DNA from: Saccharopolyspora dendranthemae
GTDB taxonomy: Bacteria; Actinomycetota; Actinomycetes; Mycobacteriales; Pseudonocardiaceae
DNA: 64,000 nucleotides
Assembly: GCF_007829955.1 (NCBI RefSeq)
Contig: NZ_VIWX01000001.1
Coordinates: 248,001-312,000, forward strand
Direction: 5' to 3'
The translations under genes and the position numbers were made by a program. The notes below the pieces were generated by a model. That model was not told the DNA's origin. It ran no database searches and was given only the letters and a program-made list of their open reading frames with translations. Shown here piece after piece: positions 34,067-42,860 of the stretch; position 1 is the stretch's first letter, and every line of letters begins with the position of its first letter.

Positions 34067-36523
34067 TCAGTTCTCCCCTTCTGTTCCTTCGAGCACCGCG
34101 GTATTCGTTGTCGCCGCGGTGAGCAGGCGGTGGATCACGTCGCCGTGGATCGGCAGCGTGGTGATGTCGGCGCCGGACGGCGCGAGTGCGTCGGCGACCG
34201 CGTTGGCGATGGCCACGGGCAGGCTCATGCAGCTGCCTTCGCCGCAGCCCTTGGCGCCGAGGCGGGTCAGCGGCGAAGGCGTTTCCAGGTGGTCGCTGCG
34301 CAACTCGTAGCCGACCTCCGCGGTGGTCGGGCACAAGTAGTCCATGAACGTCGCGGAGACGGGCTGGCCGTTGTCGGAGTAGCGCAGCTCCTCGTACATC
34401 GCGCCGCCGATGGCGTGCGCCAGGGCGCCGTGGACCTGTCCCTCCAGCAGCACCGGGTTCAGGACGGTGCCCGCGTCGTGCACTGTGGACACCAGCTCCA
34501 GGGTGAGCTCGTAGGTCTGCGGGTCGATCCGGCAGACCACGAGCTCGGCGACGAAGCCGTAGCACAGGCTGGAGTTGATCTGGTCGTCGCGGCTGGCGGC
34601 CTTGGCCTGCGGCGGCGTGAAGGCCGCCTCCTCGTACAACCGGGCCGAGGTGCCGTCCGGCAGCGAACCGGGATCCCAGTGCACCACGCCCGCGGCGTGG
34701 CGGAACTCCACCGCCCTCGAGTGGTCCTCGCGGTGCCGGATCCGCCCGTCGGCGAGTTCGAGTTCCTCCGGATCCAGTGCCAGCATCGACCCGGCCGCCG
34801 TCCGCATCGTGCGGGCGAGCCGGTCGCAGGCCTCGACCAGCGCGCTGGTCAGCAGCGGCGCGAACCTCGACGAGTAGCTGCCGGAGCTGATCGTCCACGG
34901 AGTGGTGGCCGTGTCCATCTCCACCACCGGCCGGACCTTCTCGAGTGGCAGTCCGAGCCTGTCGGCCACGACCTGCTGCGCGACCGTGGCGTGTCCCTGG
35001 CCTTGCGGGACGGTGCCCAGCAGGACCGAGACGACCCCGTTGACGTCGACGCTGACCCGAACGTGCTCGGTGGAGCCCGACTTCCCGCGCCCCGGTGGGC
35101 GTTCTTCGGCCGGAGTGGCCAGTCCCACGTACCCGATGTTGGTCGCCGACGGGTCGACGATGGTGGCCAGCCCGATGCCGAAGTGCTCGCCGCGCTCCCG
35201 CGCCTCCCGCTGGCGCTGCCGAAGAGCCGGGTAGTCGGCGTTCTTCAACGCCATCTCCAAGGCCTGCGGGTAGTCACCCGAGTCGTAGATGCCGCCGGTC
35301 GCCGTCTGGTACGGGAACGCGTCGGCCCGCACCAGGTTGCGCTGGCGGATCTCGACGGCGTCGACCCCGCAGGTCGCGGCGATCTTGTCCATCAGCCGTT
35401 CCAGCCCGAAGTAGAGCTGCTGGCCGCCGAAGCCGCGGTTGAGCCCGGTCGGCGTCTTGTTGGTCACCACCGCGCGCGAGCGGATCTGCACGGCTTCGAC
35501 GTCGTAGGCGCCGGTGAGGTTGCCGAAGCAGCGGTAGAGCGTGCTCGGCTCTGGCGGGCGCAGGTAGGCACCTACATTGTCAACGAGATCCGCCCGCAGT
35601 GCCTGGACCTTGCCCTCGGCGCTGACCGCCGCTTCGAAGCGCATCGCCCGGTCCGAGCCGGCTGAACTGGCCAGCAGGTGTTCGCTGCGGTCCTCGGTCC
35701 AGCGCACGGGCCGTCCGGCGTGCTTGCTGGCCAGCGCCATCAGCACCACGTAGGGGTAGATCCCGGCCTTGATGCCGAAGCTGCCGCCGTTGTCGGCAGG
35801 GATCATCAGCCGCACGCGCGAGGTCGGGACGCCCAGCGCTCCCGCGATCACCGGGACCATGGAGAACGGACCGTGGAAGTTCGCCCAGGCCGCGATCGCC
35901 GGACCGTCCACTTCGTCCTGCCACTCGGCGATCACCGAGTAGCACTCCATCGGTGTCGACGAATAGCGCGGAAACCGGTACTCACCGGTGACGACGTGAT
36001 CGGCTGCGGCGAAGAGCTCGTCCACGGGACCGAAGTGGAACGTGCGGTCGGTGGCGACGTTGCCATCGGCGTCCTCGTGAAGTCGCGGCGCCTCAGGGCG
36101 CACCGCGGTCTCGACGTCGACCACCGGCGGCAGCGGTTCGTAGTCCACCGCGACCAGCTCGGCGGCGTCCTCGGCGGCGTAGCGGTCGGCCGCGACCACG
36201 ACCGCCACCGGTTCGCCGACGAAGCGCGCCCGATCGGTCGCCGTCGGGTAGTACGGCATCGGCGTCTTCAGCGACAGGGGGAACGGGTTCAGCGCTTCGA
36301 GGACCTCGTCGGGCCCGATCACCGCCGCCACACCGGGGTGCGAGCGAGCCTGGGTGAGGTCGACCCCGCGGATGCGGGCGTGCGGGTGCGGGCTGCGCAC
36401 GATCGCCGCGGTCAACGTGCCGGGCAGCGGATCGAGGTCATCGAGGAACCGGCCGCGCCCGGTCAGCAGGGCCGGGTCCTCGATGCGTGCCGTGGTGCGT
36501 GCAGGGGTCATCGAGGTGCTCAC
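34067..36523 (-). CDS. Molybdopterin-binding large subunit, CoxL/xanthine dehydrogenase family (HmfA-like)
   Basis: 818 aa from the GTG at 36523, which overlaps the ligase stop by 4 bp; a longer ORF would run into that gene. RIEDPALLTGRGRFLDDL is the standard start of these subunits. TGLNRGFGGQQLYFGLERL takes the place of the AYRGAG or AYxCSFR active-site loop of CO dehydrogenases, so it is not a CO dehydrogenase. TVPQGQGHATVAQQVVAD and GAKGCGEGSCM (catalytic Glu) are conserved. With an acyl-CoA ligase and crotonase beside it, oxidation of an aryl- or furoyl-CoA ring is the most likely reaction. Confidence 0.92.
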   Translation of the reverse strand: MSTSMTPARTTARIEDPALLTGRGRFLDDLDPLPGTLTAAIVRSPHPHARIRGVDLTQARSHPGVAAVIGPDEVLEALNPFPLSLKTPMPYYPTATDRARFVGEPVAVVVAADRYAAEDAAELVAVDYEPLPPVVDVETAVRPEAPRLHEDADGNVATDRTFHFGPVDELFAAADHVVTGEYRFPRYSSTPMECYSVIAEWQDEVDGPAIAAWANFHGPFSMVPVIAGALGVPTSRVRLMIPADNGGSFGIKAGIYPYVVLMALASKHAGRPVRWTEDRSEHLLASSAGSDRAMRFEAAVSAEGKVQALRADLVDNVGAYLRPPEPSTLYRCFGNLTGAYDVEAVQIRSRAVVTNKTPTGLNRGFGGQQLYFGLERLMDKIAATCGVDAVEIRQRNLVRADAFPYQTATGGIYDSGDYPQALEMALKNADYPALRQRQREARERGEHFGIGLATIVDPSATNIGYVGLATPAEERPPGRGKSGSTEHVRVSVDVNGVVSVLLGTVPQGQGHATVAQQVVADRLGLPLEKVRPVVEMDTATTPWTISSGSYSSRFAPLLTSALVEACDRLARTMRTAAGSMLALDPEELELADGRIRHREDHSRAVEFRHAAGVVHWDPGSLPDGTSARLYEEAAFTPPQAKAASRDDQINSSLCYGFVAELVVCRIDPQTYELTLELVSTVHDAGTVLNPVLLEGQVHGALAHAIGGAMYEELRYSDNGQPVSATFMDYLCPTTAEVGYELRSDHLETPSPLTRLGAKGCGEGSCMSLPVAIANAVADALAPSGADITTLPIHGDVIHRLLTAATTNTAVLEGTEGEN

Positions 36524-38088
36524 TTTCGCGATCCGATCGAAGCGGCAGACAGCTCTGCCAGCGGGTTGAACCGCCCACCGGCGAGTTCGCGGCGCAGGAT
36601 CTTGCCCACCGCCGACTTGGGGACTTCTGCGACCGCGACCACCTTCTTCGGCCGCTTGAGCGGCGGAAGCCCGGAGCCGGAACGGATGTAGGCGCTCAGC
36701 GCGGCGGCGGCGTCTTGCGGGGTCAACTCCGCTGCGGGGACGAAGAAGGCGGTGACGGCCTGTCCCCAACGGTCATCCGGCATCCCGACGACCACGACGT
36801 CGGCGATCTCGGGGCAGCGGATCAGCGCGTCCTCGATCTCGTCGGGATAGATGTTCTCGCCACCGGAATTGATCATGTCGTCGACGCGTCCGGACACCCA
36901 CAGGTCGCCGTCATCGTCCGCGACGGCGAGATCGCCCGGGAAGTACCAGCCTCCGCGGATGGACTTCGCGTCGGCGTCGGGCCGGTTCCAGTACCCGGCG
37001 AACGCCTCCGGCGACTCCATCGAGATCGCGATCTGCCCCTGCTCGCCGGCACCGACCAGCGCATCCGGCATCGCCTGCGGGTGCGGGTCGACCAGGCGAA
37101 CCCGCGTGAACACGCCGGGGCGTCCGGCGCATCCCGGTTTGGCGGCGACGTCCGGCCCGATGGTGAAGGTGTAGATCTCGGTACTTCCGAAGTGGTTGAC
37201 GAACACCTCGGGTTCGAGCGCGTCGACGAGCGCCTCGGCCAACGCGGGGGTCATCGCGGCTCCGGCGTAGGCGAGCTTGCGGACGCCGGTCTCCCCCAGC
37301 CGGCCCGTGCCCAGCAGGCTCCAGTAGATCGTGGGCACCAGGTACAGCGCGGAGACGCGCTCCCGAGTGATCAGCTCCAACGATTCCTCGGCGTCGAAGC
37401 GGACCTGCGGGACCCACGTCCCGGCGCTGACCACGCTGGACAGCAGGGTGCGCAGACCCATCGTGTGGAACATGGGCATCACACCGAGAGTCGTCTCGAA
37501 CGGACCCGACCGGCTCTGGTGCAGGTGCGCGACGGCAGCGTGGAACTCCGCCCGGTGCGTGCGCGGAACACCCTTCGGCTTCCCGGTCGTGCCGGAGGTG
37601 TAGAGCATCACGCTCGTGTCGGAATCGCGGACCTGCACGTCGATCGCGGTCTCGGTCTGAACGGCGGCGAGCTCCCGCAGCCCCGCGACACCAGCCGGAG
37701 CGCCTTCACCGACGTGCGCGTGCGGCACGGGCTCGGTGAGTCGCAGCGCCTCGCTCGCCGTCTCGACCGTGGACTGATCGGTGACCAGCAGCTTCGGTGC
37801 CGCATCGGCCAAGCAGTAGGCGAGCTCGTCAGGGCCGAAGCGGAACGACAGCGGAACCGAGACCGCTCCGAGCTTCTGCGCGGCCAGGTGCAGCGAGGCC
37901 ATCGGTTCGCCACCGGCGAGTAAGAACACGACCCTGTCCCCGTGCCCGACACCGAGCCCGGCCAAAGCCCGAGCCAGCTGATTGGTGTGGGCGTCCCATT
38001 CCGCGTAGGTCATCGCGAGCTCGCCGCCGACCGCACGTCTGGCGGGGTACCGCTCGGCGGTCCAGCTCAGCACTGTCCCGAGATCCAT
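36520..38088 (-). CDS. Acyl-CoA synthetase, AMP-binding (HmfD-like)
   Basis: 522 aa from the ATG at 38088 (GAGAGGA upstream); the 38133 start would extend into the operator. Adenylate-forming motifs: VMLYTSGTTGKPKGV (P-loop), NHFGSTEIY, GWYFPGDLA, VDDMINSGGENIYP and the C-terminal Lys in PKSAVGKILRREL. It is the first gene of a nine-gene minus-strand operon that ends at 25492. In the furoate pathway this gene would make 2-furoyl-CoA. A near-perfect palindrome at 38142-38176 overlaps its promoter region. Confidence 0.92.
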   Translation of the reverse strand: MDLGTVLSWTAERYPARRAVGGELAMTYAEWDAHTNQLARALAGLGVGHGDRVVFLLAGGEPMASLHLAAQKLGAVSVPLSFRFGPDELAYCLADAAPKLLVTDQSTVETASEALRLTEPVPHAHVGEGAPAGVAGLRELAAVQTETAIDVQVRDSDTSVMLYTSGTTGKPKGVPRTHRAEFHAAVAHLHQSRSGPFETTLGVMPMFHTMGLRTLLSSVVSAGTWVPQVRFDAEESLELITRERVSALYLVPTIYWSLLGTGRLGETGVRKLAYAGAAMTPALAEALVDALEPEVFVNHFGSTEIYTFTIGPDVAAKPGCAGRPGVFTRVRLVDPHPQAMPDALVGAGEQGQIAISMESPEAFAGYWNRPDADAKSIRGGWYFPGDLAVADDDGDLWVSGRVDDMINSGGENIYPDEIEDALIRCPEIADVVVVGMPDDRWGQAVTAFFVPAAELTPQDAAAALSAYIRSGSGLPPLKRPKKVVAVAEVPKSAVGKILRRELAGGRFNPLAELSAASIGSRK

Positions 38089-38141
38089 TCCCAGTCCTCT
38101 CGCAGCATCAGCGATGCGAAACAAATCCGACACAGATCATC

Positions 38142-38176
38142 CGTTTCACATCGTCTGAAACAGACGATCGGAAACG
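38142..38176. promoter_or_regulatory. Palindromic operator between PadR gene and catabolic operon
   Basis: A 35-bp dyad: CGTTTC (38142-38147) with GAAACG (38171-38176), and ATCGTCTG (38150-38157) with CAGACGAT (38161-38168), centred on AAA. Only two inner positions fail to pair. It lies midway between the divergent starts at 38088 and 38195. Binding by the adjacent PadR regulator is the natural inference. Confidence 0.75.
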
Positions 38177-38194
38177 TACTGTAGGGTTTGGAGC

Positions 38195-38746
38195 GTGTCA
38201 ACGGTTCGGCTTTCCACGACCTCGTACGTCGTGCTGGGGATGATCGCCATGCGCGGGCCATCGACCTCGTACGACCTCAAGCGGGCCATCGGGCACTCGG
38301 TGGGCTACTTCTGGCACTTCCCGCACGCCCAGCTCTACTCGGAGCCCAAGCGGCTCGAACAGCTGGGACTGCTCGAGGTCGAGGAGGAGGACGACGGTCG
38401 CCGCCGCCGCACCTACACGATCACCGACACCGGCCTCTCCGCTCTTCGCTCGTGGCTGGCCGAACCCACCGACCAGCACTACGAGCTGCGCGACATCGCC
38501 GAGATCAAGCTCTTCTTCAACGAGCTCGCCGACCCCGGGGACATCAAGCGGCTCGCACAGGACCAAATCAAGCAGCACGAGGACCGCATCGCCGAGTACG
38601 AGCAGATGCAGGAGCGCTTCGGCCACGAATCAGCCATCTCACGACGCATGGTCACGCTCGGCCTCGGCCTGGAGATGGAACACGCGGCCTTGCGGTTCTG
38701 GACCTCGCTGGCAGAACGCGCCGAGCGGGGCGAGTTCGAGGATTAG
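38195..38746 (+). CDS. PadR family transcriptional regulator
   Basis: 183 aa from the GTG at 38195. The winged helix is TTSYVVLGMIAMRGPSTSYDLKRAI, with YFWHFPHAQLYSEPKRLEQLGL and a beta wing containing RRRTYTITDTGLSAL. The C-terminal half is the PadR dimerisation helices. PadR proteins respond to phenolic acids and related compounds. It is divergent from the acyl-CoA ligase operon with the palindrome between them, so it probably represses that operon until the substrate or its CoA ester binds. Confidence 0.93.
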   Translation: MSTVRLSTTSYVVLGMIAMRGPSTSYDLKRAIGHSVGYFWHFPHAQLYSEPKRLEQLGLLEVEEEDDGRRRRTYTITDTGLSALRSWLAEPTDQHYELRDIAEIKLFFNELADPGDIKRLAQDQIKQHEDRIAEYEQMQERFGHESAISRRMVTLGLGLEMEHAALRFWTSLAERAERGEFED

Positions 38747-39633
38747 CTGCGAGCGGGGCGATCGGCGGCGGCGCCGGCGAGCAGTTCCAGGAACAGAGCG
38801 GCAGGCGGTGACAGCGGGGTCCGGGCGCGGTGAACGATGCCCAGTTCCCGGGCCGCACCGTCATCGTCGATCGGAATCGTGACGGGATAGCCGGCACCGG
38901 CGAGTTCCGGCAGCAACGAAACGCCCAGACCGCTGGACACCATGCCCTGCAGCACCGACAGCTGAGTGGTCTCCACCGTCACCGTCGGCTCGAACCCGGC
39001 CCGGTTGCAGATCTGCTCCAGCAGCTCCCGCAGTCCGTAGTCCCGTTGCATGGCAACGAACTTCTCGGACTTCAGCTCGACCAGCGCTATATCGCTCCGC
39101 TCGGCCAGCGGATGCTCCGGCGGGAGCAGAGCGACGATCGGTTCGCGCACGATCGACCGGCCCGCGAGTCCGGGGCGCGCCCAAGGGGCCCTGATCACCG
39201 CGAGGTCCAATCGCCCGTCCTCCACCATCCGCTCGAACTCGGCGGAGACGTTGTGCTCGGTGAGCCGGACCTCGACATCCGGGTACTCGCGGCGGAAATC
39301 CGCGAGCACTCCCGGCAGCAATCCGGCGCCGACGCTGGGCAACACACCGATCGACACTCGCCCACCTTGCAGGCTGCGCACTGCGGCGGCGCCCGCCCGC
39401 GCCCGGTCGAGGTGCGCCAACGCCTGCTGGACGTGCGCGACGAACTCCTCACCGGCCGCGGTGAGCACCACCCTGCGGCCCAGGCGGTCGAAGAGGGCGA
39501 CGCCGAGCTCCTTCTCGAGCTTGCGGATCTGCACCGACAACGACGGCTGAGCCAGGAAGAGGTCCTCGGCCGCTCGGCTGAAGCTCCCGGCGCGCGCGAC
39601 CGCGAGCACGTAGCGCAGTTGGTGGAGCTCCAT
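38743..39633 (-). CDS. LysR family transcriptional regulator
   Basis: 296 aa from the ATG at 39633, chosen because LysR proteins start at MELHQLRYVLAVARAGSFS. Residues 1-60 are the helix-turn-helix (AAEDLFLAQPSLSVQIRKLE); residues 90-290 are the periplasmic-binding-like effector domain. It follows UbiX by 7 bp on the same strand and converges with PadR with a 4-bp overlap of stops. The known furoate cluster regulator HmfR is also a LysR protein, so a role in this catabolic set is plausible. Confidence 0.92.
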   Translation of the reverse strand: MELHQLRYVLAVARAGSFSRAAEDLFLAQPSLSVQIRKLEKELGVALFDRLGRRVVLTAAGEEFVAHVQQALAHLDRARAGAAAVRSLQGGRVSIGVLPSVGAGLLPGVLADFRREYPDVEVRLTEHNVSAEFERMVEDGRLDLAVIRAPWARPGLAGRSIVREPIVALLPPEHPLAERSDIALVELKSEKFVAMQRDYGLRELLEQICNRAGFEPTVTVETTQLSVLQGMVSSGLGVSLLPELAGAGYPVTIPIDDDGAARELGIVHRARTPLSPPAALFLELLAGAAADRPARS

Positions 39634-39640
39634 GCCGACA

Positions 39641-40261
39641 TCATGCGCGAACGGACCGTCGATCGGTAGCCGACGACGCGCTCCGCTCTCCGGACCACCG
39701 GGTCGCGTGCGGGTGCGGCAACGACAGGGCGTCCAGCGCGCGAGCAACCGTGTGGGTGACCATCTCGTCGATTGACGACGGCTGGGTGTAGAACGCCGGC
39801 ACGGGCGGCATCAGCACCGCACCCGCCTCCGCGGCCTGGGCCATCAGCCGGATGTGTCCTGGGTGCAGCGGTGTCTCGCGCAACATCAGCACGAGGGGCC
39901 TACGCTCCTTCAAGGTCACATCAGCGGCGCGCACCAGCAGGTTGTCGTCGAAGCTGTTGGCGATCGCGGACAACGTCTTGATGCTGCACGGTGCCACGAG
40001 CATGCCGTCGGCCGGAAACGAGCCGCTCGCGATCGCCGCACCCAGGTCGTGCTCCGAGTGCGTCACCGACGCCCGCTCCCGCACGTCCGCGACCGTCCAA
40101 GGTGTCTCCTGCGCCAGAGTGGCCCGTGCGGCGCGGGTGACCACCAAGTGCGTCTCGACGCCCAGTTGTGCCAGCAGCTCCAGCGCGCGGACCCCGTAGA
40201 TCACACCGGAAGCACCGGTCATGCCGACGACGATGCGAGGGGGGAACTCCTCGGGCCGCAT
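39641..40261 (-). CDS. ubiX: UbiX family flavin prenyltransferase
   Basis: 206 aa from the ATG at 40261, coupled to the SDR stop by ATGA. IVVGMTGASGVIYGVRALE is the FMN site; APCSIKTLSAIANSFDDNLL and LKERRPLVLMLRETPLHPGH carry the Ser and Arg/Glu residues that handle the dimethylallyl phosphate. It makes prenylated FMN, needed by the UbiD protein at 26890-28275. The C-terminal tail of about 15 residues after the family end is of low complexity. Confidence 0.93.
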   Translation of the reverse strand: MRPEEFPPRIVVGMTGASGVIYGVRALELLAQLGVETHLVVTRAARATLAQETPWTVADVRERASVTHSEHDLGAAIASGSFPADGMLVAPCSIKTLSAIANSFDDNLLVRAADVTLKERRPLVLMLRETPLHPGHIRLMAQAAEAGAVLMPPVPAFYTQPSSIDEMVTHTVARALDALSLPHPHATRWSGERSASSATDRRSVRA

Positions 40262-41034
40262 CACACGAACACCCCTCCGCCGTCGACCACGAGCGTCTGC
40301 CCGGTCACGAAACCGCTGCCGTCCCCGCACAACCACACCACCGCGCCGACCAGGTCCTCAGGATCCATGGAACGCGGCACGGAACGCGTGGACTTCATGC
40401 GTTCCAAGTAGTTCGCATCGTTGATGTCGCGAGTGGCCGCATCGTCAACCAAGCCGGGCGAGACGGCGTTCACCGCGATGCCCTCCGGTCCCAGCTCACG
40501 CGCCGCAGCCCTGGTCAAGCCCTCGACCGCCGCCTTGGACGCCACGTAGTGCGCGAAACCGGCCGCCCCGGTCCGGGACACGACTGAGGCGATGTTGACG
40601 ATCCGCCCACCTCCTCGCTCCCGCATCGCGGGGACAGCCGCGCGAATCGACTGCCAGCAGCCGCGAACGTTGACCCGCAGCACGAGATCCCACTCGTCGT
40701 TGGTCAGCTCGGTGAGCGTTCTCTTCGGCCCCAGCGTCCGGTAGATCGCCGCGTTGTTGACCAGGCAGTCCAGACCGCCGAACCGGTCCCCGGCCACGTC
40801 CACGACACGCTGCAGGTCTTCGTCCGAGGTGATGTCGCAACCGGCGAAAACCGCTTGACCCGCACCTTGCGCCGTGGCCTTGTCCGCGATCTCCCGACCC
40901 GTTTCGGAGAAGCTCTCCAGGTCGGTGGCCACCACGTTCGCTCCCTGCTCGGTCAGCGCCATGATGTACGCAATGCCGATATCACCGGTCGCACCCGTGA
41001 GCAGAACAACCTTTCCGGCCAGGTCAGCACCCAT
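40261..41034 (-). CDS. SDR family NAD(P)-dependent oxidoreductase
   Basis: 257 aa from the ATG at 41034 (GAGAGGGG 8 bases upstream). Cofactor motif LLTGATGDIGIAYIMAL; VNNAAIYRT; catalytic Ser150 in VNIASVVS, Tyr163 and Lys167 in YVASKAA; C-terminal VDGGGVFV. Asp38 after the second strand suggests NAD(H). It heads a minus-strand SDR-UbiX-LysR unit. In a furan pathway it could oxidise a furanic alcohol (inference). Confidence 0.9.
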   Translation of the reverse strand: MGADLAGKVVLLTGATGDIGIAYIMALTEQGANVVATDLESFSETGREIADKATAQGAGQAVFAGCDITSDEDLQRVVDVAGDRFGGLDCLVNNAAIYRTLGPKRTLTELTNDEWDLVLRVNVRGCWQSIRAAVPAMRERGGGRIVNIASVVSRTGAAGFAHYVASKAAVEGLTRAAARELGPEGIAVNAVSPGLVDDAATRDINDANYLERMKSTRSVPRSMDPEDLVGAVVWLCGDGSGFVTGQTLVVDGGGVFV

Positions 41035-41388
41035 TGCCGCACCCCTCTCCATCCGCACGAGCCCGCCAGGCGCTGTTGCCTCGCGGACGCCCTGTCATCG
41101 ACTGAGTCAAAGCGCTCGCCCGGGGTGCCGACAATGAGCGATGCCCTACTCCGGCCATAGGCAACGCGTATGGGAGATCTCGCGTGAACTCGCTTCCCGC
41201 CTTGATCGTCTCGACGGCGCCGAAATTGCCCGACCTCCAGCCATCGAGTGGAACCGCACACGTGTCCCTCGGCAGCCGGCACCCGGTCCTTCCACCGCGG
41301 TCCATGTCTGGGGACGCGAAGGGACACCTAACGGCGGGCGTCCCTTCGCGCGCTAATCCGACATTTTTGCCGTTCGCACGGAAAGCCC
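41035..41388. other. Promoter region of the SDR-ubiX-lysR unit, with hairpin
   Basis: About 350 bases without a gene. It holds an 11-bp perfect stem, CGCGAAGGGAC (41315-41325) and GTCCCTTCGCG (41340-41350), with a 14-base loop. The hairpin may end readthrough from the repeat region on its right. No other signal was recognised. Confidence 0.5.
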
Positions 41389-41527
41389 AGCCTGTCCCGG
41401 ACCATGTCCCAGGAAGACTGGTGAAGGGACGGGTGGGACACCGAAAACTCCTGCCTCAACCTGTTTCGGAAAACAGAAGGCGGATGGTCAGTGCGCAACT
41501 CCCCTCGGACACTCTTTTACCCCACGG
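41389..41527 (+). repeat. Long direct repeat, copy 2 (contains att-like core)
   Basis: Counterpart of 8607-8752, same orientation, sharing CCTGTCC, GTCCCAGG, GGTGGGAC and the terminal CTCGGACAC...TACCCCACGG. It marks the right side of the catabolic segment. Confidence 0.55.
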
Positions 41528-41541
41528 ATCTTCTAGACCCG
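41495..41541 (+). other. tRNA-Leu 3'-end-like attachment site D
   Basis: GCAACTCCCCTCGGACAC followed by TTTTACCCCACGG. The core matches site A with one deletion and site B in the acceptor strand. CACGG (41523-41527) and CCCGTG (41538-41543) may form a short stem after it. The T-arm is degenerate, so this is an integration scar rather than a tRNA. Confidence 0.5.
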
Positions 41542-41544
41542 TGA

Positions 41545-41778
41545 TCAGGGATCACCGTCGCTGAAAGCCGATCTGCGCTCACCGGGCTTGGGGATGGAGT
41601 TCAACCCGAGTTCTAGCGGGACCTGACCAGGCTCCACCATCGGTCCAGCGGTCGCGTGGTGTGGTCTCGGCTTGAGTTCCCAGCTTCCGTGACCGCACAC
41701 GACTTCCAGCCCGTTGCTCGAGAGATGTTCACCGATCGCGAGCCCCACAGCCGGGTCCAGTTCGCGGGAGTTGCGCAT
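41545..41778 (-). pseudogene. Diverged recombinase C-terminal tail
   Basis: A 77-codon minus-strand frame with IGEHLSSNGLEVVCGHGSWE, comparable in pattern to DHLRANGLVIVYLGPDWMLE at the end of the intact recombinase. It lies right beside attachment-like site D, exactly as the remnant at 8810 lies beside site A. No catalytic part is present. Homology is weaker than for the 8810 copy. Confidence 0.4.
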
Positions 41779-41960
41779 GCGGACGAGATCGTGGTGTCCG
41801 AGGACGACTCCGACGAGAAGGGATTCCTGGGCCTGTACCGCCGGGGGGACCGGCTCGTCGGAGCACTCGGGGTGAACCGGCGCAGGTCGACGGCTCGCCT
41901 GCGGTCAGCGATCAGCCAGGGGATCTCGTGGTCCGATGCCCTCGCATCGGTCCGCCAGGA

Positions 41961-42809
41961 TCAACCCGCGCTGACCACGCGCAGTCCGGCCTCGTAACCG
42001 CTCAGCCGGTTCAGCTTCGTCTCCGTGGCCATGTCGCCGGGAAGCAGGACGATCAGTCGCTGCAGATCGTCGGCGAGCCGCATTGTCTCGAAGCTGAGCG
42101 TGAGAGTTCCGACCTCCGGATGTTCCAGGGTGCGGTTCCCGGTCCGCCTCGCTCCCACCGGGCGCCTACCCCAGCGCCGTGTGAACTCCTCACCCGCGGT
42201 GTGCGACAGCCGTTCGACGAAGGCGTCGACTTCGGGGTCGCCGCGCCGCAGTTCGTGCAGGTCTGCGACGTGCTCGTCGGCCACGCGCTCCCAATCCGGG
42301 TAAGCGGTGCGGGCACGTGAGTCCGTCAGCGTGAACCAGATGAGGTTCGGCTCATCCGCTTCGAACACCCCGAGCGGGCGCACCAAACGGTCGTAGCCGT
42401 CAGTCCACGCCAGCAGGTCCGCCATGTGGTTGACGACGAAGCACGGCGCGGGCTCCAGCTGGCGGAGGATCGCCTGCATCGACCGCGTGACGACCCGGGA
42501 GCCCTGATGCCGACGCGGGGAAAGCTCGGTTCCGCTTCCAGCGACCGCCAGCTGGTTGAGGAATCCGATCTCCTCGTCGCTGAGCCTCAAGGCCTCGGCG
42601 AGCGCCGTGAGCACCTTGCCGGACGGACGCTTGTCGCGGCCCTGCTCCAGCCGCGTCAGATACTCGACGCTGATGCCGGCGAGCGTGGCCAGTTCAGCCC
42701 GGCGTAGGCCCGGCGTCCGCCGTCGTGAACCGCTGGGCAGCCCCACTCGCTCCGGCGACACCGATTCACGTCGACTGCGAAGGAACGCCCCCAGTTCACC
42801 TTCGGTCAT
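41961..42809 (-). CDS. XRE family regulator with MmyB-like ligand domain
   Basis: 282 aa from the ATG at 42809. The helix-turn-helix is RRAELATLAGISVEYLTRLEQGRDKRPS in pattern, preceded by RRRTPGLRR. The remainder (LEPAPCFVVNHMADLLAW, NLIWFTLTD, a WGRR...HPEVG end) is the MmyB PAS-like domain that binds fatty acids in relatives. Such regulators usually sit beside an exporter or SDR gene; here only an MFS remnant lies divergently upstream. Confidence 0.93.
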   Translation of the reverse strand: MTEGELGAFLRSRRESVSPERVGLPSGSRRRTPGLRRAELATLAGISVEYLTRLEQGRDKRPSGKVLTALAEALRLSDEEIGFLNQLAVAGSGTELSPRRHQGSRVVTRSMQAILRQLEPAPCFVVNHMADLLAWTDGYDRLVRPLGVFEADEPNLIWFTLTDSRARTAYPDWERVADEHVADLHELRRGDPEVDAFVERLSHTAGEEFTRRWGRRPVGARRTGNRTLEHPEVGTLTLSFETMRLADDLQRLIVLLPGDMATETKLNRLSGYEAGLRVVSAG

Positions 42810-42860
42810 GGCCGCAGTATCGCATCCGCTGGGTGGCCCTACCAGAACTATCCACATCAC

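Noticed and set aside
34067..36523. CO dehydrogenase assignment for the CoxL-like subunit
   Set aside because: The active-site loop AYxCSFR or AYRGAGR is replaced by GLNRGFGG, and the gene set (acyl-CoA ligase, crotonase, UbiD) points to an aromatic or furan substrate.
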